A DNA stretch of 64,000 nucleotides from Cordylochernes scorpioides (lineage: Eukaryota > Arthropoda > Arachnida > Pseudoscorpiones > Chernetidae). The notes beneath the pieces are model-generated. The model worked only from the letters and a program-made list of their open reading frames with translations. It did not search any database and had not been told where the DNA came from. Position numbers and translations under genes: made by a program. Shown one piece after another: positions 51,546-62,419 of the stretch. Within the stretch, counting starts at the first letter, position 1, and each line of letters starts with the position of its first letter. The stretch lies in the NCBI GenBank assembly GCA_030710605.1, contig CP092865.1, positions 29,358,190 to 29,422,189 on the forward strand. Direction: 5' to 3'.

Positions 51546-52075
51546 TCGCCTGAGTAGTGTTCGAGCGAGGTTTACTCATGAATGAATAGAGGCCCCAACT
51601 GTTTGTAAACTCTATGTAATGAATTTTCTTTCAGCAAAATGGAGATAAATTGCAAACAGCAATATCGAAAATGCTTGTGAAAAAATCTGAAATTTAGGAT
51701 CCATTTCACAAACACATCTAATGAATAGAGTGCTGTTTGGAGGAGTGGTCTAAACTGTTAATTTTTAAAAACCATGACCCGGGATCATTGAATGCAGATT
51801 TAGACACTTTGTTCTGAAAAAAAAAAATTGCCCCAATGGCTCCTGATTCTTGAAAAAGTCCAACCCCTCCAGTGAGTGCAAGTAACCAAACTGGGCTTTT
51901 ATTCTTAAAAATTAAAAAAAAATCTAATGATTAGTTTGAATAAAGGAAAATGGTCGGCACAACCTGAAAATTTCACTTTGTCCACTTCACTCTCGGCTGT
52001 CCAAGAAGAAACAGCCAGAGCAAACATTTTAAAGGGCACCTAATCCGGCATTTACATATCTAAATAGTTAATTTG
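51540..52075 (-). repeat. Helitron-associated repeat, copy H1
   Basis: Direct repeat of 54412-54955: TTTACTCATGAATGAATAGA, GAATTTTCTTTCAGCA, CAAACACATCTAATGAATAG and AAGAAACAGCCAGA blocks in order, ending at GGGCACCTAATCCGGCAT. A family-S SINE is embedded at the same site in both copies, so the SINE was present before the unit was copied. Confidence 0.7.
51715..51905 (+). mobile_element. SINE family S, copy within H1
   Basis: GGAGGAGTGGTCTAAACTGT, CCATGACCCGGGATCATTGA (B-box region mutated), A-run, and GCTCCTGATTCTTGAAAAAG. The conserved GAGTGCAAGTAACCAAACTG end is present. The B box has drifted, so it is probably not transcribed. Confidence 0.6.
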
Positions 52076-52119
52076 CATAATTTTCTAATAGTCAAGGGCA
52101 ATTTTAAAAATACCAAAAA

Positions 52120-52286
52120 AGCAAGATCAAATAAAAAAATATATATATATGTGTGATGTTTCAGTAACAGCATTGTTGCCATATAAAGACAAAATTACTG
52201 AATGTATTCAGTACCTTTGTCTGAAGATAGCCAAAATGTAACTGAAACCACACATAATGTAATTATTTGTATTCGGTCTTGCTTCC
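52120..52286. repeat. Palindrome, copy P4
   Basis: GTGTGATGTTTCAGTAACAG mirrors GTAACTGAAACCACACATAA, centred near ACTGAATGTATTCAGTACC. Outer ends are AGCAAGATCAAATAAAA and GTATTCGGTCTTGCTTCC. It is closely related to 58449-58623. Confidence 0.65.
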
Positions 52287-52289
52287 TTT

Positions 52290-52400
52290 TTTTTTTTAAT
52301 TATCCCTAGTACGCGTGGTACAGGCCATGATAACCATGGTGGGTAGGTAGCGACTGCTTTTACTGTAAGCGCACCACATGTCTACAAATGTGATACATTG
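52290..52400 (-). mobile_element. SINE family S, inverted 3' fragment
   Basis: Reverse complement of 51095-51200: TTATCCCTAGTACGCGTGGT, ACAGGCCATGATAACCATGG and AGCGACTGCTTTTACTGTAA. The head is missing. Confidence 0.65.
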
Positions 52401-53390
52401 CTACCAGCTAAATGCATTTTCACTATGGTGTGATTTCCACATGATGGATCTGTAGACACATTATAATCTCTCCAGAGCCTAAGGTAGCAAACAGTACTTT
52501 CACATTATATAAATATCAATGCCAAAAGCCAGAGTTATGATAGCTGTTGCAGTGTAATGTAGACCTGCAGGATGGGAAAAAGCAATATTATTTCCGGCTT
52601 TAATTTTAAAAGTATTATGAAACGTTAAAAATATAATCTTAACTTTTGAAGAATGAAAAAATGCTAACTTGATGTGTATTAATTTAGTCTAAAAACAAAC
52701 AGCATGTAAAAGTAAGCACCAATCGAAAGCATTTATTAGCTCTAACAGTGCTGCCCCCAGTGGTAAAAGACTGGAGCTAACGTTTCACGGGTTGGTAAAG
52801 TTTATGTTAATAATACATTAACTTAACAATATTCCATGTCTTGCTAACACAAATTTTAAAAATAACATGCATAAAAATAATGCAATGCTTAAAATCATAA
52901 ATGAAGCATCATTAAATTAAATGGGAGAGAAATGGTGTTCCAAAATTTTTTTGTGTTGTAAAACTTTGACCTTTATATTTTTACAAATTCTTAATGTATA
53001 TAACCCAAACCAAATTGTCTATAAAATTCTGCAAACAAATATAATATTATAGAGGCATGAAAATACCAATGGTGTAAAAATCAAAACAGCAAAGTTATCC
53101 TGATAAATGCAATGAGCTATGATAAGGTGTGTTGCAGGCTAACAAAAACCTTAATTGAACCAGAAATGTTGATACCATAAAAAAAATAAAAAACAATTTT
53201 CAAGAATAGAGTTATGTAAATGAAATAAATGTGAAAAAAATAAAATAAAATAAAGAAAAAAAAGCTTTATTGATGAAACTACAGTAGAGCAATAATGATA
53301 ACAAATTATTCACAAATTATGTAGTTACAAAAGTCAAGCCTCCCAAAATCATTATTCGAAGAAATCTCTTTCAAAATTGTCAAAATCTAT
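52400..53390 (-). repeat. Helitron-associated repeat region shared with 58840-59040
   Basis: GCTACCAGCTAAATGC, CCAGAGCCTAAGGTAGCAAA, CAGTACTTTCACA and ATGCCAAAAGCCAGAGTTAT match 58847-58985 in order. Another block (GTGCTGCCCCCAGTGGTAAA) resembles 59939-59962. It has no coding sequence. It is probably non-coding interior of the same Helitron family. Confidence 0.5.
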
Positions 53391-53394
53391 ATCA

Positions 53395-53625
53395 AAGCCC
53401 CCTGATAAACAATATTGCGTGTCTTGCTAAAAGTAGAACTAAAGACAAATAAATTTTTAGGGCTGGAAACACGGGAGCATGCTACATAGAGTTGCCCATG
53501 CGAGAAACAGGGAGACTCAAGATGCACACCAACTACTTGCAATGTTTGACCCTGAAGCATGCTGAACCCTAGAGCTATTGGAACACTGAGAAAGATTGCT
53601 TCTCCTATGGCTTGGCATACCTACA
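53395..53625 (-). pseudogene. Helitron helicase C-terminal fragment, copy 1
   Basis: The minus-strand frame reads SMLQGQTLQVVGVHLESPCF, then [20 protein letters not shown]. These are PIF1-family helicase motifs V and VI (GQTL and the YVA.SRV block with the arginine finger). About 75 codons remain without a start. It lies between the 3' terminus at 51495 and the related fragment at 55352. Confidence 0.85.
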
Positions 53626-53961
53626 AACACAAAGCATTAGTAAAAATAAAAATAAGGATAACTGAAAAATGTAAAACATAAAGGACTGAGATTGAAGAAA
53701 AAAATTCAAAAATAGTGTATTAAAATAAGCGCGACTCATGACTAAGGCCAAAATAAAAAAAAGCATAGAAATAATCTGAAAGGAGGGGAAAAATGCATAA
53801 AACTCAGTGAAAACGTAAAACAACTGATTAAAAAAAATCAAATGGAAGAAGACGTAAAAAAAAAAGTATAATTAGCTGAAAAAATATGCACAATAAATAT
53901 GAGTAGAACATACATAGATATATATGAGCAGCTACATATTATGAAGCAGATAAATCTAAAT

Positions 53962-54294
53962 CAGTGATTCTCAACCAATGTGCCGCGGTAATTTTGTGTG
54001 CCGCGAAATTCTAAAAATGTGCCGCCGAATTTTAGTCATATGATTATGTTCACGTTTGTATTGGTTTATCTTTTTGTTCTTTTTCATTTTTTTACTTTTT
54101 AAAATAACGAAATTAGCAAATTGAATGTTAGAGATGTATATTACTTATATTTTGCATAAAAATATTGATACATAATTTGAATTTTCTTGCATTCAAGTTA
54201 GCAAAAGTGTGCCGCGAAAATCTAAAATTGTGCCGCCAAATTTTCAAATCTTTAAAATAATGCCGCAACAAAAAAAAAAGGTTGAGAATCACTG
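53962..54294. mobile_element. hAT-type MITE, 333 bp, with 8-bp duplication
   Basis: Terminal inverted repeats CAGTGATTCTCAACC and GGTTGAGAATCACTG, with subterminal GTGCCGC repeats. It is flanked by a perfect 8-bp direct repeat ATCTAAAT (53954-53961 and 54295-54302). CAGNG ends, TTCTCAACC and an 8-bp duplication are diagnostic of hAT elements. There is no transposase. The perfect duplication suggests a fairly recent insertion. Confidence 0.93.
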
Positions 54295-54411
54295 ATCTAA
54301 ATACTACCTAAACAAATGACAGCAAAACAAAAAAAAAGACAATGGAAGAACGCCTAAAAAAAAGTCTAATTTGGTTGAAAAAACTGCCTAATAAATTGAG
54401 CCTATATAGAT

Positions 54412-54955
54412 ATATGGACCCGGCCTCGGCCGGGTATTGTTCGAGTGTGGTTTACTCTTGAATGAATAGAGCCCCCAACTGTTTTTAAAACTTAAATTAA
54501 AGAATTTTCTTTCAGCACAATGGAGATAAACTGCAAATATCAAAAATAAAAATTCTGGTAAAAATAATCTGAAATATAAGATCAATTTCACAAACACATC
54601 TAATGAATAGAGTGCATTTTTGGAGGAGTGGTCTAAACTGTTGATTTTTAAAAACCACGACCCGGGATCATCGAATCCAGTTCTGGGGAATTTGTTCTGA
54701 AAAAAAAAAAAATTGCCCCAATGGCCCCTGATTCTTGAAAAAGTCAAACCCCTCCAGTGAGTGCAAGTAACCAAACTGGGCTTTGGTATCTAAAAAAAGA
54801 AAAAAAAATCAAATGATTAGTGTAAATTAAGGGAAATGGGCCTCGCAACCTGAAAATTTCACTTTCTCCACTTCACTCTCGGCAGTTCAAGAAGAAACAG
54901 CCAGATTAAACATTTTTAAGGGCACCTAATCCGGCATGTACATCTATAGTTAAAC
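54412..54955 (-). repeat. Helitron-associated repeat, copy H2
   Basis: Direct repeat of 51540-52075 with the same embedded SINE. It begins in a GC-rich GGACCCGGCCTCGGCCGGGT block that corresponds to the Helitron end but lacks CTAG. Confidence 0.7.
54605..54785 (+). mobile_element. SINE family S, copy within H2
   Basis: GGAGGAGTGGTCTAAACTGT, CCACGACCCGGGATCATCGA, A-run, GCCCCTGATTCTTGAAAAAG. Nearly identical to the copy at 51715-51905. Confidence 0.6.
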
Positions 54956-55021
54956 AACTTTTAAAAATGTAATATATCCGCAATACTGAAATACCCAGAC
55001 GTGGATTATTTTTTTATTAGG

Positions 55022-55055
55022 CTACTAGTAGAAAAGCCCGTCCAAGGACGGGATC
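55022..55055 (-). mobile_element. Helitron 3' terminus, second type
   Basis: Minus strand: CCCGTCCTTGGACGGG hairpin, then CTTTTCTACTAG. The hairpin sequence differs from the CCCGGG type at 51495, so this is a different Helitron family. It is the likely 3' end for the coding remnant at 55352-56951. Confidence 0.65.
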
Positions 55056-55351
55056 GGCTAGAGCAGGTGGATTCCTAATTTTATTTCACACATTCCTTTT
55101 TGATACTTAATAATATGTAATCGGAAGCGTTCGAGGTAAAATAACGGTCATGGTCCGTCAGGGATCGATCCCCTTCCGAGCGTTGCAACATTTTACCTTT
55201 CGGGTCATTTTATTGATATTTTTTTAATTAACATTTTTACTTTAAAAGAGGTGAACTTACAATGAATACATTTCTTTGTAAACAACATTTTTGGTGAAGC
55301 AAGCTGAACTATTTTCAAGAAGCCTTCCTTGCTTGCTTCCGTGAATTATTT

Positions 55352-56951
55352 TTATTTTAACACACTTGAGCTTTTCACCCTAGAAAAAGCAACATATAAC
55401 TGACCATGGCTAAAAACTGGTTCAGGTAAATAGATGCCAACCATTTCAAGGGTTTGGCCTTGTGATTTATTTATTGTCGTAGCGAAGGCTAATTTTACAG
55501 GGAACTGTCCCCTTCTGAGAATGAAAGGAATCTCAGAATGTATTGGGGCCAAGTAAACTCTCGGAATAAATACAGATTGATCTACTGCAGTGCCAGTCCG
55601 AACTTTTGCAATAATTAAATTAGGTAACAATTTAGTTACTACTAATCTAGTCCCGTTACAAAGACCTCGCTTTGTGTTTAAGTTTCGAAGAAGCATTATG
55701 ATTGCTCCAACTTATAGCTTCAGCTTATGAAGTGGCATTCCCGAAGGGTTAAGGCTGTTGAAAAATACTGGTGGATAGCTCTCATTATCTTCAGGTGTCG
55801 CATCATCTATTGAGTCTGAGCTGAAATATGCTATGGAGTCACCATCAAGGATATCTAAAACTCGGTTGTTGATATCATCAACATCCACATTTCTGGGACA
55901 AAGTATAGCCTTATCGGTATACTGTTCAAAGTCAGAAGGAAGCAATTTATCTCCATACATTTCTTTGACTAAATCGCCATTGCAAACCATTTCAGATGGT
56001 ATTTCAAATGTATCGGAGTCTAAGCCAAGATCATTTGTTAGCTCGCCATTTCCAAGCTTTAAAAGCCAGGCACTAAACTCTGGGTCAATTGACCTAATAT
56101 CATTGTCTAATTTCAAAATATTAAATTTTTTCCATAGAGGATGAAATTTAATACTTGAATCTACAATTGCAGCTTGAGTTTATGTGGAACAACAGGCAAA
56201 GTCTGTCGGAAGTCCCCTCCAAAGACAATGGTTTTACCACCAAGTTGGTTTTTCATTTTGCATGATTTCTTTCAAGAGATTAAGAGCATCTTTTGGTGCC
56301 ATGGTAGCTTCATCATAAATAATGACATTTGCATGATCATCATTGCAACATGATCATCATTTTCAGGATGCAAGGCACCTGAGCGGTGATAAATCTGTCC
56401 GTTGATTCGGAAACAATAGGGCCCATATCCATGAGGAGGTGCAAGGTTTGCTCCCATTGAAGCGAATGCTAGGGCACTGTTGACGGAACGGATGTTTTCC
56501 ATGAAGTTCTTTGAAATTTGATGCTTTCCAGTCATTAAACTTTCAAGTAGTTCAGAAGTTTGAATCGGTTCAAGTTCGACTTTTCCTTTGGAACAGCATT
56601 TATGAAAAGTTATACTGTATGTCTTTGTTCCAATTCGAAATACTTTGCTCTACATTTTGGGCAAACTTGATCAAGTTGGCCACAAAGGTGCAGGGGAATT
56701 TGATCTTCCTCGAAACATGTCCCTGTTGGCAAAGGTAGATTATCTCCCTGTCGAATTCTTTGCATCCTCAGCCTACTGTTTTCCCTTTGAAGGACTCTTT
56801 GATTTTCGCTCATATTCATTCGGTATTGCCGTTGTTGTTCATTATGCCGTTCTCTTAAGGGTGAATTTAAACGTCTTTGTCGCTGCTGTTCAATACGACG
56901 TTGCTTTGCTTCGATGGCCTCAACAATAGAAAGGGCTCTTTTAGGAGACAT
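55352..56951 (-). pseudogene. Helitron replicase-helicase, internally deleted
   Basis: Read on the minus strand, 56951-56610 starts at an ATG. It encodes an arginine/glutamine-rich N-terminus and a CPKC zinc motif. 56535-56272 encodes the start of the Helitron Rep domain (NIRSVNSALAFASMGANLAP, CFRINGQIYHR). The frame then jumps to PIF1 helicase motif II (VIIYDEATMAP) and a FGGD-type motif III around 56120-56320. 56116-55712 and 55696-55352 give the remaining helicase, with [11 protein letters not shown] and [12 protein letters not shown] (motifs V-VI). The HUH catalytic tyrosine region and helicase Walker A are missing. Full proteins are about 1400-1900 residues, so more than half is lost. 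Several frame breaks. Confidence 0.88.
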
Positions 56952-57586
56952 TGTTTATAAAAATAAAATAATCAAGCTAAATTAAAAAAAAAATAAAATT
57001 ATTTAAAAAATATTATTCCTCAAATATTCACCGAATAAATTGCCGAAAGCAAAAAAATGACTAATAAGGTCAGAATAGAATAAAATAAAGGATAATTATA
57101 TAATTATATTATTCTTACTATTTTATTTAGTGTGTACTCTCAGTTGTACTCTCACGGCATAATATCAACATTTTATAGTATAGTGTAAAAATGTATAGTG
57201 TAAAAATGCAAAAAAAAAAAACGTAACACTATATAATATAACAATGTGACATAGATCAATTTTCGATAATTATTGAAATTTTATTCTATTTTATTTTGAG
57301 CGTCTATTTTGAATATTCACTAAATATCGAAATGAATATTAACTAAATATCGAATAAAGAATATAAATATATGTTTGTAAAATTAATATTTGATAAAATA
57401 AAAAATACGCATAGGCATATTTAATATAAGCAATATTAAAATAGCCAATTTCTGGCGTAATTAAATATTGGCGTATAAAATAGAATATTAATAGAGTAGT
57501 TAGGGAACAAACATACATACAGACAAACAGACATTTTTTTGCGCATTGATAATTAGATATTATAGATAATCTTAAAATATGAAAAA
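56952..57586. other. AT-rich stretch
   Basis: A TTCCTCAAATATTCACCGAA block with the following 65 bp (57014-57098) recurs at 58120-58196. No gene. Confidence 0.5.
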
Positions 57587-57995
57587 ATATGAAAAATGAC
57601 CTTAACAAAATAAAAACGGTGCTAAAATGAAAAATGAAAAATGTTATTAAAGTGTGAAATGATTTACTAAAATGAAAAATGTCGTCGTTAAAAGTACGCA
57701 TTTAAATATTTAGACTATAAAAATTAGAAAAGATAAGGCAAGTATGAAAGTATTTAAAGTGTAAATTATGAATATTATCAAATATGTGGCTGATATGAAA
57801 AATGACCTTAACAAAATAAAAACGGTGCTAAAATGAAAAATGAAAAATTAAAAATGAAAAATGTTATTAAAGTGTAAAATGATTTACTAAAATGAAAAAT
57901 GTCGTTAAAAGTACGCATTTAAATATTTAGACTATAAAAATTAGAAAAGAGAAGGCAAGTATGAAAAGTATTTAAAGTGTAAATTATGAATATTA
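57587..57995. repeat. Tandem duplication, about 211-bp period
   Basis: GAAAAATGACCTTAACAAAA, TAAAAACGGTGCTAAAATGA, AAAGTACGCATTTAAATATT and GGCAAGTATGAAAGTATTTA occur in order at 57587-57775 and again at 57798-57995 with few differences. Confidence 0.8.
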
Positions 57996-58448
57996 TATAT
58001 CAAATTATTTCGTTTTATTTCAATCAATGGCCGAGCGTGTCGCTAACGTCGAGCTAAATGCGTATTTTTGCTAACTGCGTTATTTTTAAAAGTTTAAATA
58101 TAATTTTGAATTAAAATTTATTCCTCAAATATTCACCGAATAAATTGCTGAAAGCAAAAAATGACTAATAAGGTCAGAATAGAATAAAATAAAGGAAGAA
58201 AACAAAAACCAAACAGACCTACAGCCGGCCACGTTACTTAACTACGTAACTTGAACACGTGACACAGAATGGACCAATCCTATTCGGCTTCAACGAACAG
58301 ACGCTTTATTATATGTGATTGTTGGCAGTTTTAGAAAAATGTGGGAAATTATATATTATTACAAAAGAATGTACTTTTTAAAATGGCATAAAATAATTAG
58401 GAAATTTGCATCATTTTCTAATAGTCAAGGGCAATGTTAAAAATACCA
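57996..58448. other. AT-rich stretch, unassigned
   Basis: It contains the second copy of the 57014-57098 block and a GC-richer patch around 58215-58300. No frame. Confidence 0.45.
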
Positions 58449-58623
58449 AAAAAGCAAGACCAAATAAAAAATAAACGAATTATGTGTGATGTTTCAATAA
58501 CAGCATTGTTACCTTATAAAGACAAAATTACTGAATGTATTCAGTACTTTTGTCTGAAGATGGTAACAATGCTGTTTCTGAAACCACACATAATTTATTT
58601 ATTTGGATCTGGTCTTGCTTCCT
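58449..58623. repeat. Palindrome, copy P5
   Basis: ATGTGTGATGTTTCAATAAC and CAGCATTGTTACC mirror GGTAACAATGCTG and TTTCTGAAACCACACATAAT. The centre is TACTGAATGTATTCAGTA. The right arm has CTGAAGATGG before the stem and GAAAC after it, the same plan as the PLE end motif. Ends are AAAGCAAGACCAAATAAA and TTTGGATCTGGTCTTGCTTC. Confidence 0.7.
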
Positions 58624-58839
58624 TGTGATTTTTATCTATATTTCAAAATATACCTCAATTCTTTTTTACCTAAAAAGCTTTACATATATATTGCCAAGAC
58701 CATAAATAAAGGTAAAATGTCAAATGAGTTATTAATTAACCCTATATGGGTCAGGACAAGTGAAAATAAGGCCAACAATAGAAATATCTTTCAAAAAAAT
58801 TAAATTTGAACGCTAGCTTCACACAGGGAACAAAATTTG

Positions 58840-59040
58840 CTACCAGCTACATGCGTTCTTTTTTACTATGGTGCGATTTCCACAGGATGGATCTACATTA
58901 TAATTTCTCCAGAGCTTAAGGTAGCAAACAGTACTTTCACAATAAATAAATATCAATGCCAAAAGCCAGAGTTATGATAGCATGTTGCAGTGTACTGTTG
59001 ACCTGCAGGATAGGAAAAAAGCAATATCGTTTCCAAAGAC
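58840..59040 (-). repeat. Helitron-associated repeat, second copy
   Basis: Matches 52408-52590 block for block (CCAGAGCTTAAGGTAGCAAA, ATGCCAAAAGCCAGAGTTAT, GACCTGCAGGATAGG). Confidence 0.55.
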
Positions 59041-59047
59041 TTTAGGT

Positions 59048-59645
59048 TTTTTCAATAAATATACTTTTTACAACTTTAATAAAAAAAAATAATATACCTT
59101 ATGAGATAAAAAGTACACTTATCTTTAAAAATGTGGATCGTTATATGTACACTAATTAAAATTAAACGAAGCAAAATATATGAATAAGCTGCGATATAAA
59201 TAATAATTCCAATTAATTTAAATTGAAAAAATAATACAAAATGATTAAATGTTTAACCAACCCTCAAATAAAGCAGTTACTGAAAATTCATAGCTGCTGC
59301 TTACAATATAAATGCTATTAGAGCATAAACATATTACATGGAACAAACATATAGTAAAATATATGTAGCAAGTTATATTGTAAAACATACTTTTTTCAAT
59401 AAATATACTTTTTACAACTTTAATAAAATTTATACGCACTCTAAATATAAGAAAGAAAAAAAAATAGAATACCGTTCTAAAAATAATATACCTAATGAGA
59501 TAAAATACTACACTTATATTTAAAAATGTAGATCGTTATATTTACACTAATTAAAAGTAAACGAAGCAAAATATATGAATAAGCTGCGAAATAAATAATA
59601 ATTCCAATTAATTTAAATTTAAAAAATATTACTAAATGATTAAAT
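59048..59645. repeat. Imperfect direct duplication, about 350-bp offset
   Basis: TTCAATAAATATACTTTTTA, AATATACCTTATGAGATAAA, GATCGTTATATGTACACTAA and AAACGAAGCAAAATATATGA at 59053-59255 recur at 59394-59645. The second copy has a ~50-bp insertion. Confidence 0.75.
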
Positions 59646-60134
59646 AAAATCTACCTTCTAAAAAGGAAAAGAAAGTTTTTCGAAATGCAATTTTTGTGCT
59701 TTTAGCCTAAATGTTAAACCAAAACCTCAACTCCCTACGTGCGAAATTTCACAATACAGTTTTAATTAACCCAGGTTCCGGGGGCGTATTTATTTGATAA
59801 TGATCGATTAAAATTATTTTCAAAGAGATTAAATATATAAAAATAATCTTACCTTTTAAAGACACATTAATCGGGTAAAATTACAAAACAACAACGTGCA
59901 AAAATATTAACCAATCAAATTCATTTATCGTCGCGACCAGTGCGCCGCCAAGCGGTAAAAGGCTTGAACTAAGGAATTTTGGTTTAACATTTTTTAAAAA
60001 TAGCACATTAAACCTTTTCGTTTTTTGAATAGCCTATATGTTAAACGAAATCTTCAGCTACCTACATGCGAAATTCCATAATGATTGAGTCAGTAGATTT
60101 TGCGTGATGCGATAACAAACATCGATTTCGCATT
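59646..60134. other. AT-rich stretch, unassigned
   Basis: Nothing coding. CAGTGCGCCGCCAAGCGGTA near 59938 is related to a block at 52745. Confidence 0.45.
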
Positions 60135-60868
60135 TCATTTTTATAGATATAAGGATAATTGAATGTCTCTCTGTCTGTTTGTCTGTCTGTCTGTACTCCA
60201 TAGATTCAAAAACCATACATCCAATCGCCGTGAAATTTTGGGATATTATTAGCTATAACCCCGGGAAGGTTTTTGAAAAATAATTTCTTGAATATCTTGA
60301 ATATCCTTAGAGTTATTTGCAGATTTGTAGATTTAACTCGAAAGCAGCGCTCCCATTGCGACGATGTTAACAAGTTTTTTTATCTATTAATTTTCTTATC
60401 ACTAGGTTTATTATCTTAAAGATTATTTATCAAAAGTAAGATTTTCTGCCTATTAATTGCGCAAAAGTCAAAGTTAGTTTCATCATTTATCTACAACATA
60501 TATATTGGGAGAATAGATAAAATGATGATTTTGTAATGTAGAAAATTAGGAAAGACAAAATTCATGATATCGCGGCAATTTATTTGAGACAAGAAAATTG
60601 ATACAATTCCAAGGCAAATATACTATTCCTTTAACTTCCAATTACCGAGGGAACCAATTAATATTGATTTTATTCAACTTATCGAGTATTTTTCAAGGGA
60701 CCGGGAAAAAATGTTCACTTTATCGAGAGATTCAAATTTACGAGTTTCAAATTATCAATATATATATATATATTTTTTTATAAGTTTATAGAGAATTGTT
60801 TTAACAAATGTTCGTTAGACAAACCTTTACTCGGGTAAAACCCGGGCGAAGCCGGGTACATCCGCTAG
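60135..60868 (+). mobile_element. Non-autonomous Helitron, about 0.73 kb
   Basis: The 5' part (TATAGATATAAGGATAATTG, a run of CTGTCTGT, and GATTCAAAAACC...CCGTGAAATTTTGGGATA) is the characteristic beginning of many arthropod Helitrons. The 3' end is CCCGGGCGAAGCCGGG, then TACATCCGCTAG ending at 60868 before T. There is no Rep or helicase sequence inside. A segment of repeat K occurs within it. The exact first bases (TC near 60135) are uncertain. Confidence 0.7.
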
Positions 60869-60879
60869 TATCTTATAAA

Positions 60880-61090
60880 AGCCAAGGGCGCCTCTCCCGT
60901 CAAACTAGACGCCATCTATTAACCGTCGCTGCAAACTAGCGGTCTCGGGTCGGTGACAAAGCCACAACTGAGAAACGTCCACCTGGAGAACATAGTTTCG
61001 GGCTAATGGCCCTCGTCAGCCCATATATGGCGTCTACCTTTGATGTTTATTTTGATGGGAAAGGCGCCCAATGCTTTTATAGATAATTTC
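60880..61090 (-). mobile_element. PLE-type terminal fragment with hammerhead-like core
   Basis: The segment contains AAACTAGACGCCATCTATTA, GACGCCATATATGG on the minus strand and the hammerhead-like core at 60995-61019. The AGATGGCG-type flanks resemble those at 24510-24550. No protein remains. Confidence 0.45.
60995..61019 (-). ncRNA. Hammerhead-like ribozyme core, copy B
   Basis: Minus strand: CTGACGAGGGCCATTAGCCC then GAAAC. CUGACGA and GAAA match the invariant core exactly, and GGGC/GCCC form stem II with a 5-base loop. Downstream TATGTT could close a one- or two-pair stem III with a GUU cleavage triplet, as in the short type I ribozymes of PLEs. Stem I pairing (TGGG with TCCA) is weak. 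It is the best hammerhead candidate in the window. Confidence 0.6.
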
Positions 61091-61244
61091 CTCCGGGAAA
61101 ATTTCCATCTATGATTATCTTACATATTATATAACTTTAGTATTTTTAAGAAAGGGGCATCTTCTTATCGAGCAACTGAAAGTTGCTGATGGCTTGCATC
61201 ATATATCGGAATAAATATCAACTATTCGTTGATTTTTTATTTTA
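61091..61244. other. AT-rich stretch
   Basis: Nothing recognised. Confidence 0.4.
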
Positions 61245-61340
61245 TTTATTTATTTCAATTCAAAACGCTATGTCCCCCTAGGGACACTTGCGCTAAATGT
61301 ACATACAAATATAACAAAGAAAATATTCAACATGGAAAGA
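61245..61340 (-). repeat. LINE-type 3' tail fragment, copy 2
   Basis: Minus strand: AAGTGTCCCTAGGGGGACAT, AGCGTTTTGAATTG, then AAATAAATAAATAAAATAAA. Same plan as 1446-1545. The tail of AAAT units is clearer here. Confidence 0.55.
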
Positions 61341-61804
61341 TACACAGAAAGTAACTTAGAAAGATTCATAAATATTATTTACATATAGAGATATTCGTTG
61401 ATTTTCAATTATTCCAGAATTGGCCAAATTTCCATTCTTGATTAATAAAGAAAAGCTAACCACGTGTTTTCCTTATCCTAGTACAATATCACATTTGAAT
61501 TTTTTTCTAGTATTTTTGCGAAAATATTGCAATTAATTAATGCGGCAATCAAAGTTTCTTTAAAAGAGTTTAAATACGGTAAACTGTTTAAACCTACATA
61601 TCCGTTAAACAAATTGTGATTTAAAATTACTCTATTTCCTTTTCAAGCTAGTTATTAAAATGGAATATTTAGCAAGGTAAAAAAATGTATTACCTTTCAG
61701 GGCATAAAATAGACAAATTATCCAACTGAAAAGAAACGAGTCTGCAGACAGCTAAAAATATATAAAAATCTGGTAATTGATTTATATATATAAAAAAATC
61801 GAAA
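61341..61804. other. AT-rich stretch, nothing recognised
   Basis: No recognised content. Confidence 0.45.
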
Positions 61805-61984
61805 CCCATCCCTAAATGCACAAAATGAGAATTTGAAGAGGACACCCTACATCATATACTCAAAACTATTTGGAGAGATGGCCAAGAGCATTCGATAATC
61901 ATAAAATTTTATAACTTCATTATAAGTACGAGCGCCAGAATTTGGTCTGAATGGGACAAAGAAAATTCGTGTATATATAGATTG
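61805..61984 (+). pseudogene. LINE ORF2 C-terminal zinc-knuckle fragment
   Basis: The plus-strand frame reads PIPKCTK, a stop, then EFEEDTLHHILKTIWRDGQE and ARIWSEWDKEN. The C...DTLHHIL arrangement resembles the cysteine-histidine motif near the end of ORF2 in R1/Jockey/I-type LINEs. It is not obviously the same element as the LINE at 22.7-24.3 kb. It is short and has a stop, so decayed. Confidence 0.5.
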
Positions 61985-62419
61985 AATAAAGGATTTAAAA
62001 ATAAAAAGAGGCGCTGAATATGGTATTTAAATTATAAATTAAGCGTGTTTTATCTTGAGAACTCTCCTAATAGCCCATAGCTGATGTACATATTTTGATT
62101 AAGGTAATTTTCAGAACTCGTATGTTATGCTGTAACCTTTATGTGTAATGACAAGATCTATATCAGGAAAATATTTTTGCGTTAAAGTTTTTTTATATTG
62201 AAGACGAGTTTATTCAATTTCTACTAGGCGAAATAAAGACTATATTGGGACTTCCCCACTTGCTCCCCAGTGATGGCTATGTACTCAGTGGATTCGACAG
62301 TTTAATCTACCAGATTGCTATAACTACTGTATTGGAAATTCTGTATATATAGTCACACACATACACACAGCATTTAAGGGTGTATTTAATGAGACTTGAA
62401 ATAGACTGTAGAATGAGAC
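61985..62419. other. Unassigned stretch
   Basis: No gene or element recognised. Confidence 0.4.

Noticed and set aside
57339-57701. 120-codon hydrophobic frame on the minus strand
   Set aside because: Phe/Ile/Tyr-rich translation of AT-rich DNA without a motif; half overlaps a non-coding tandem duplication.
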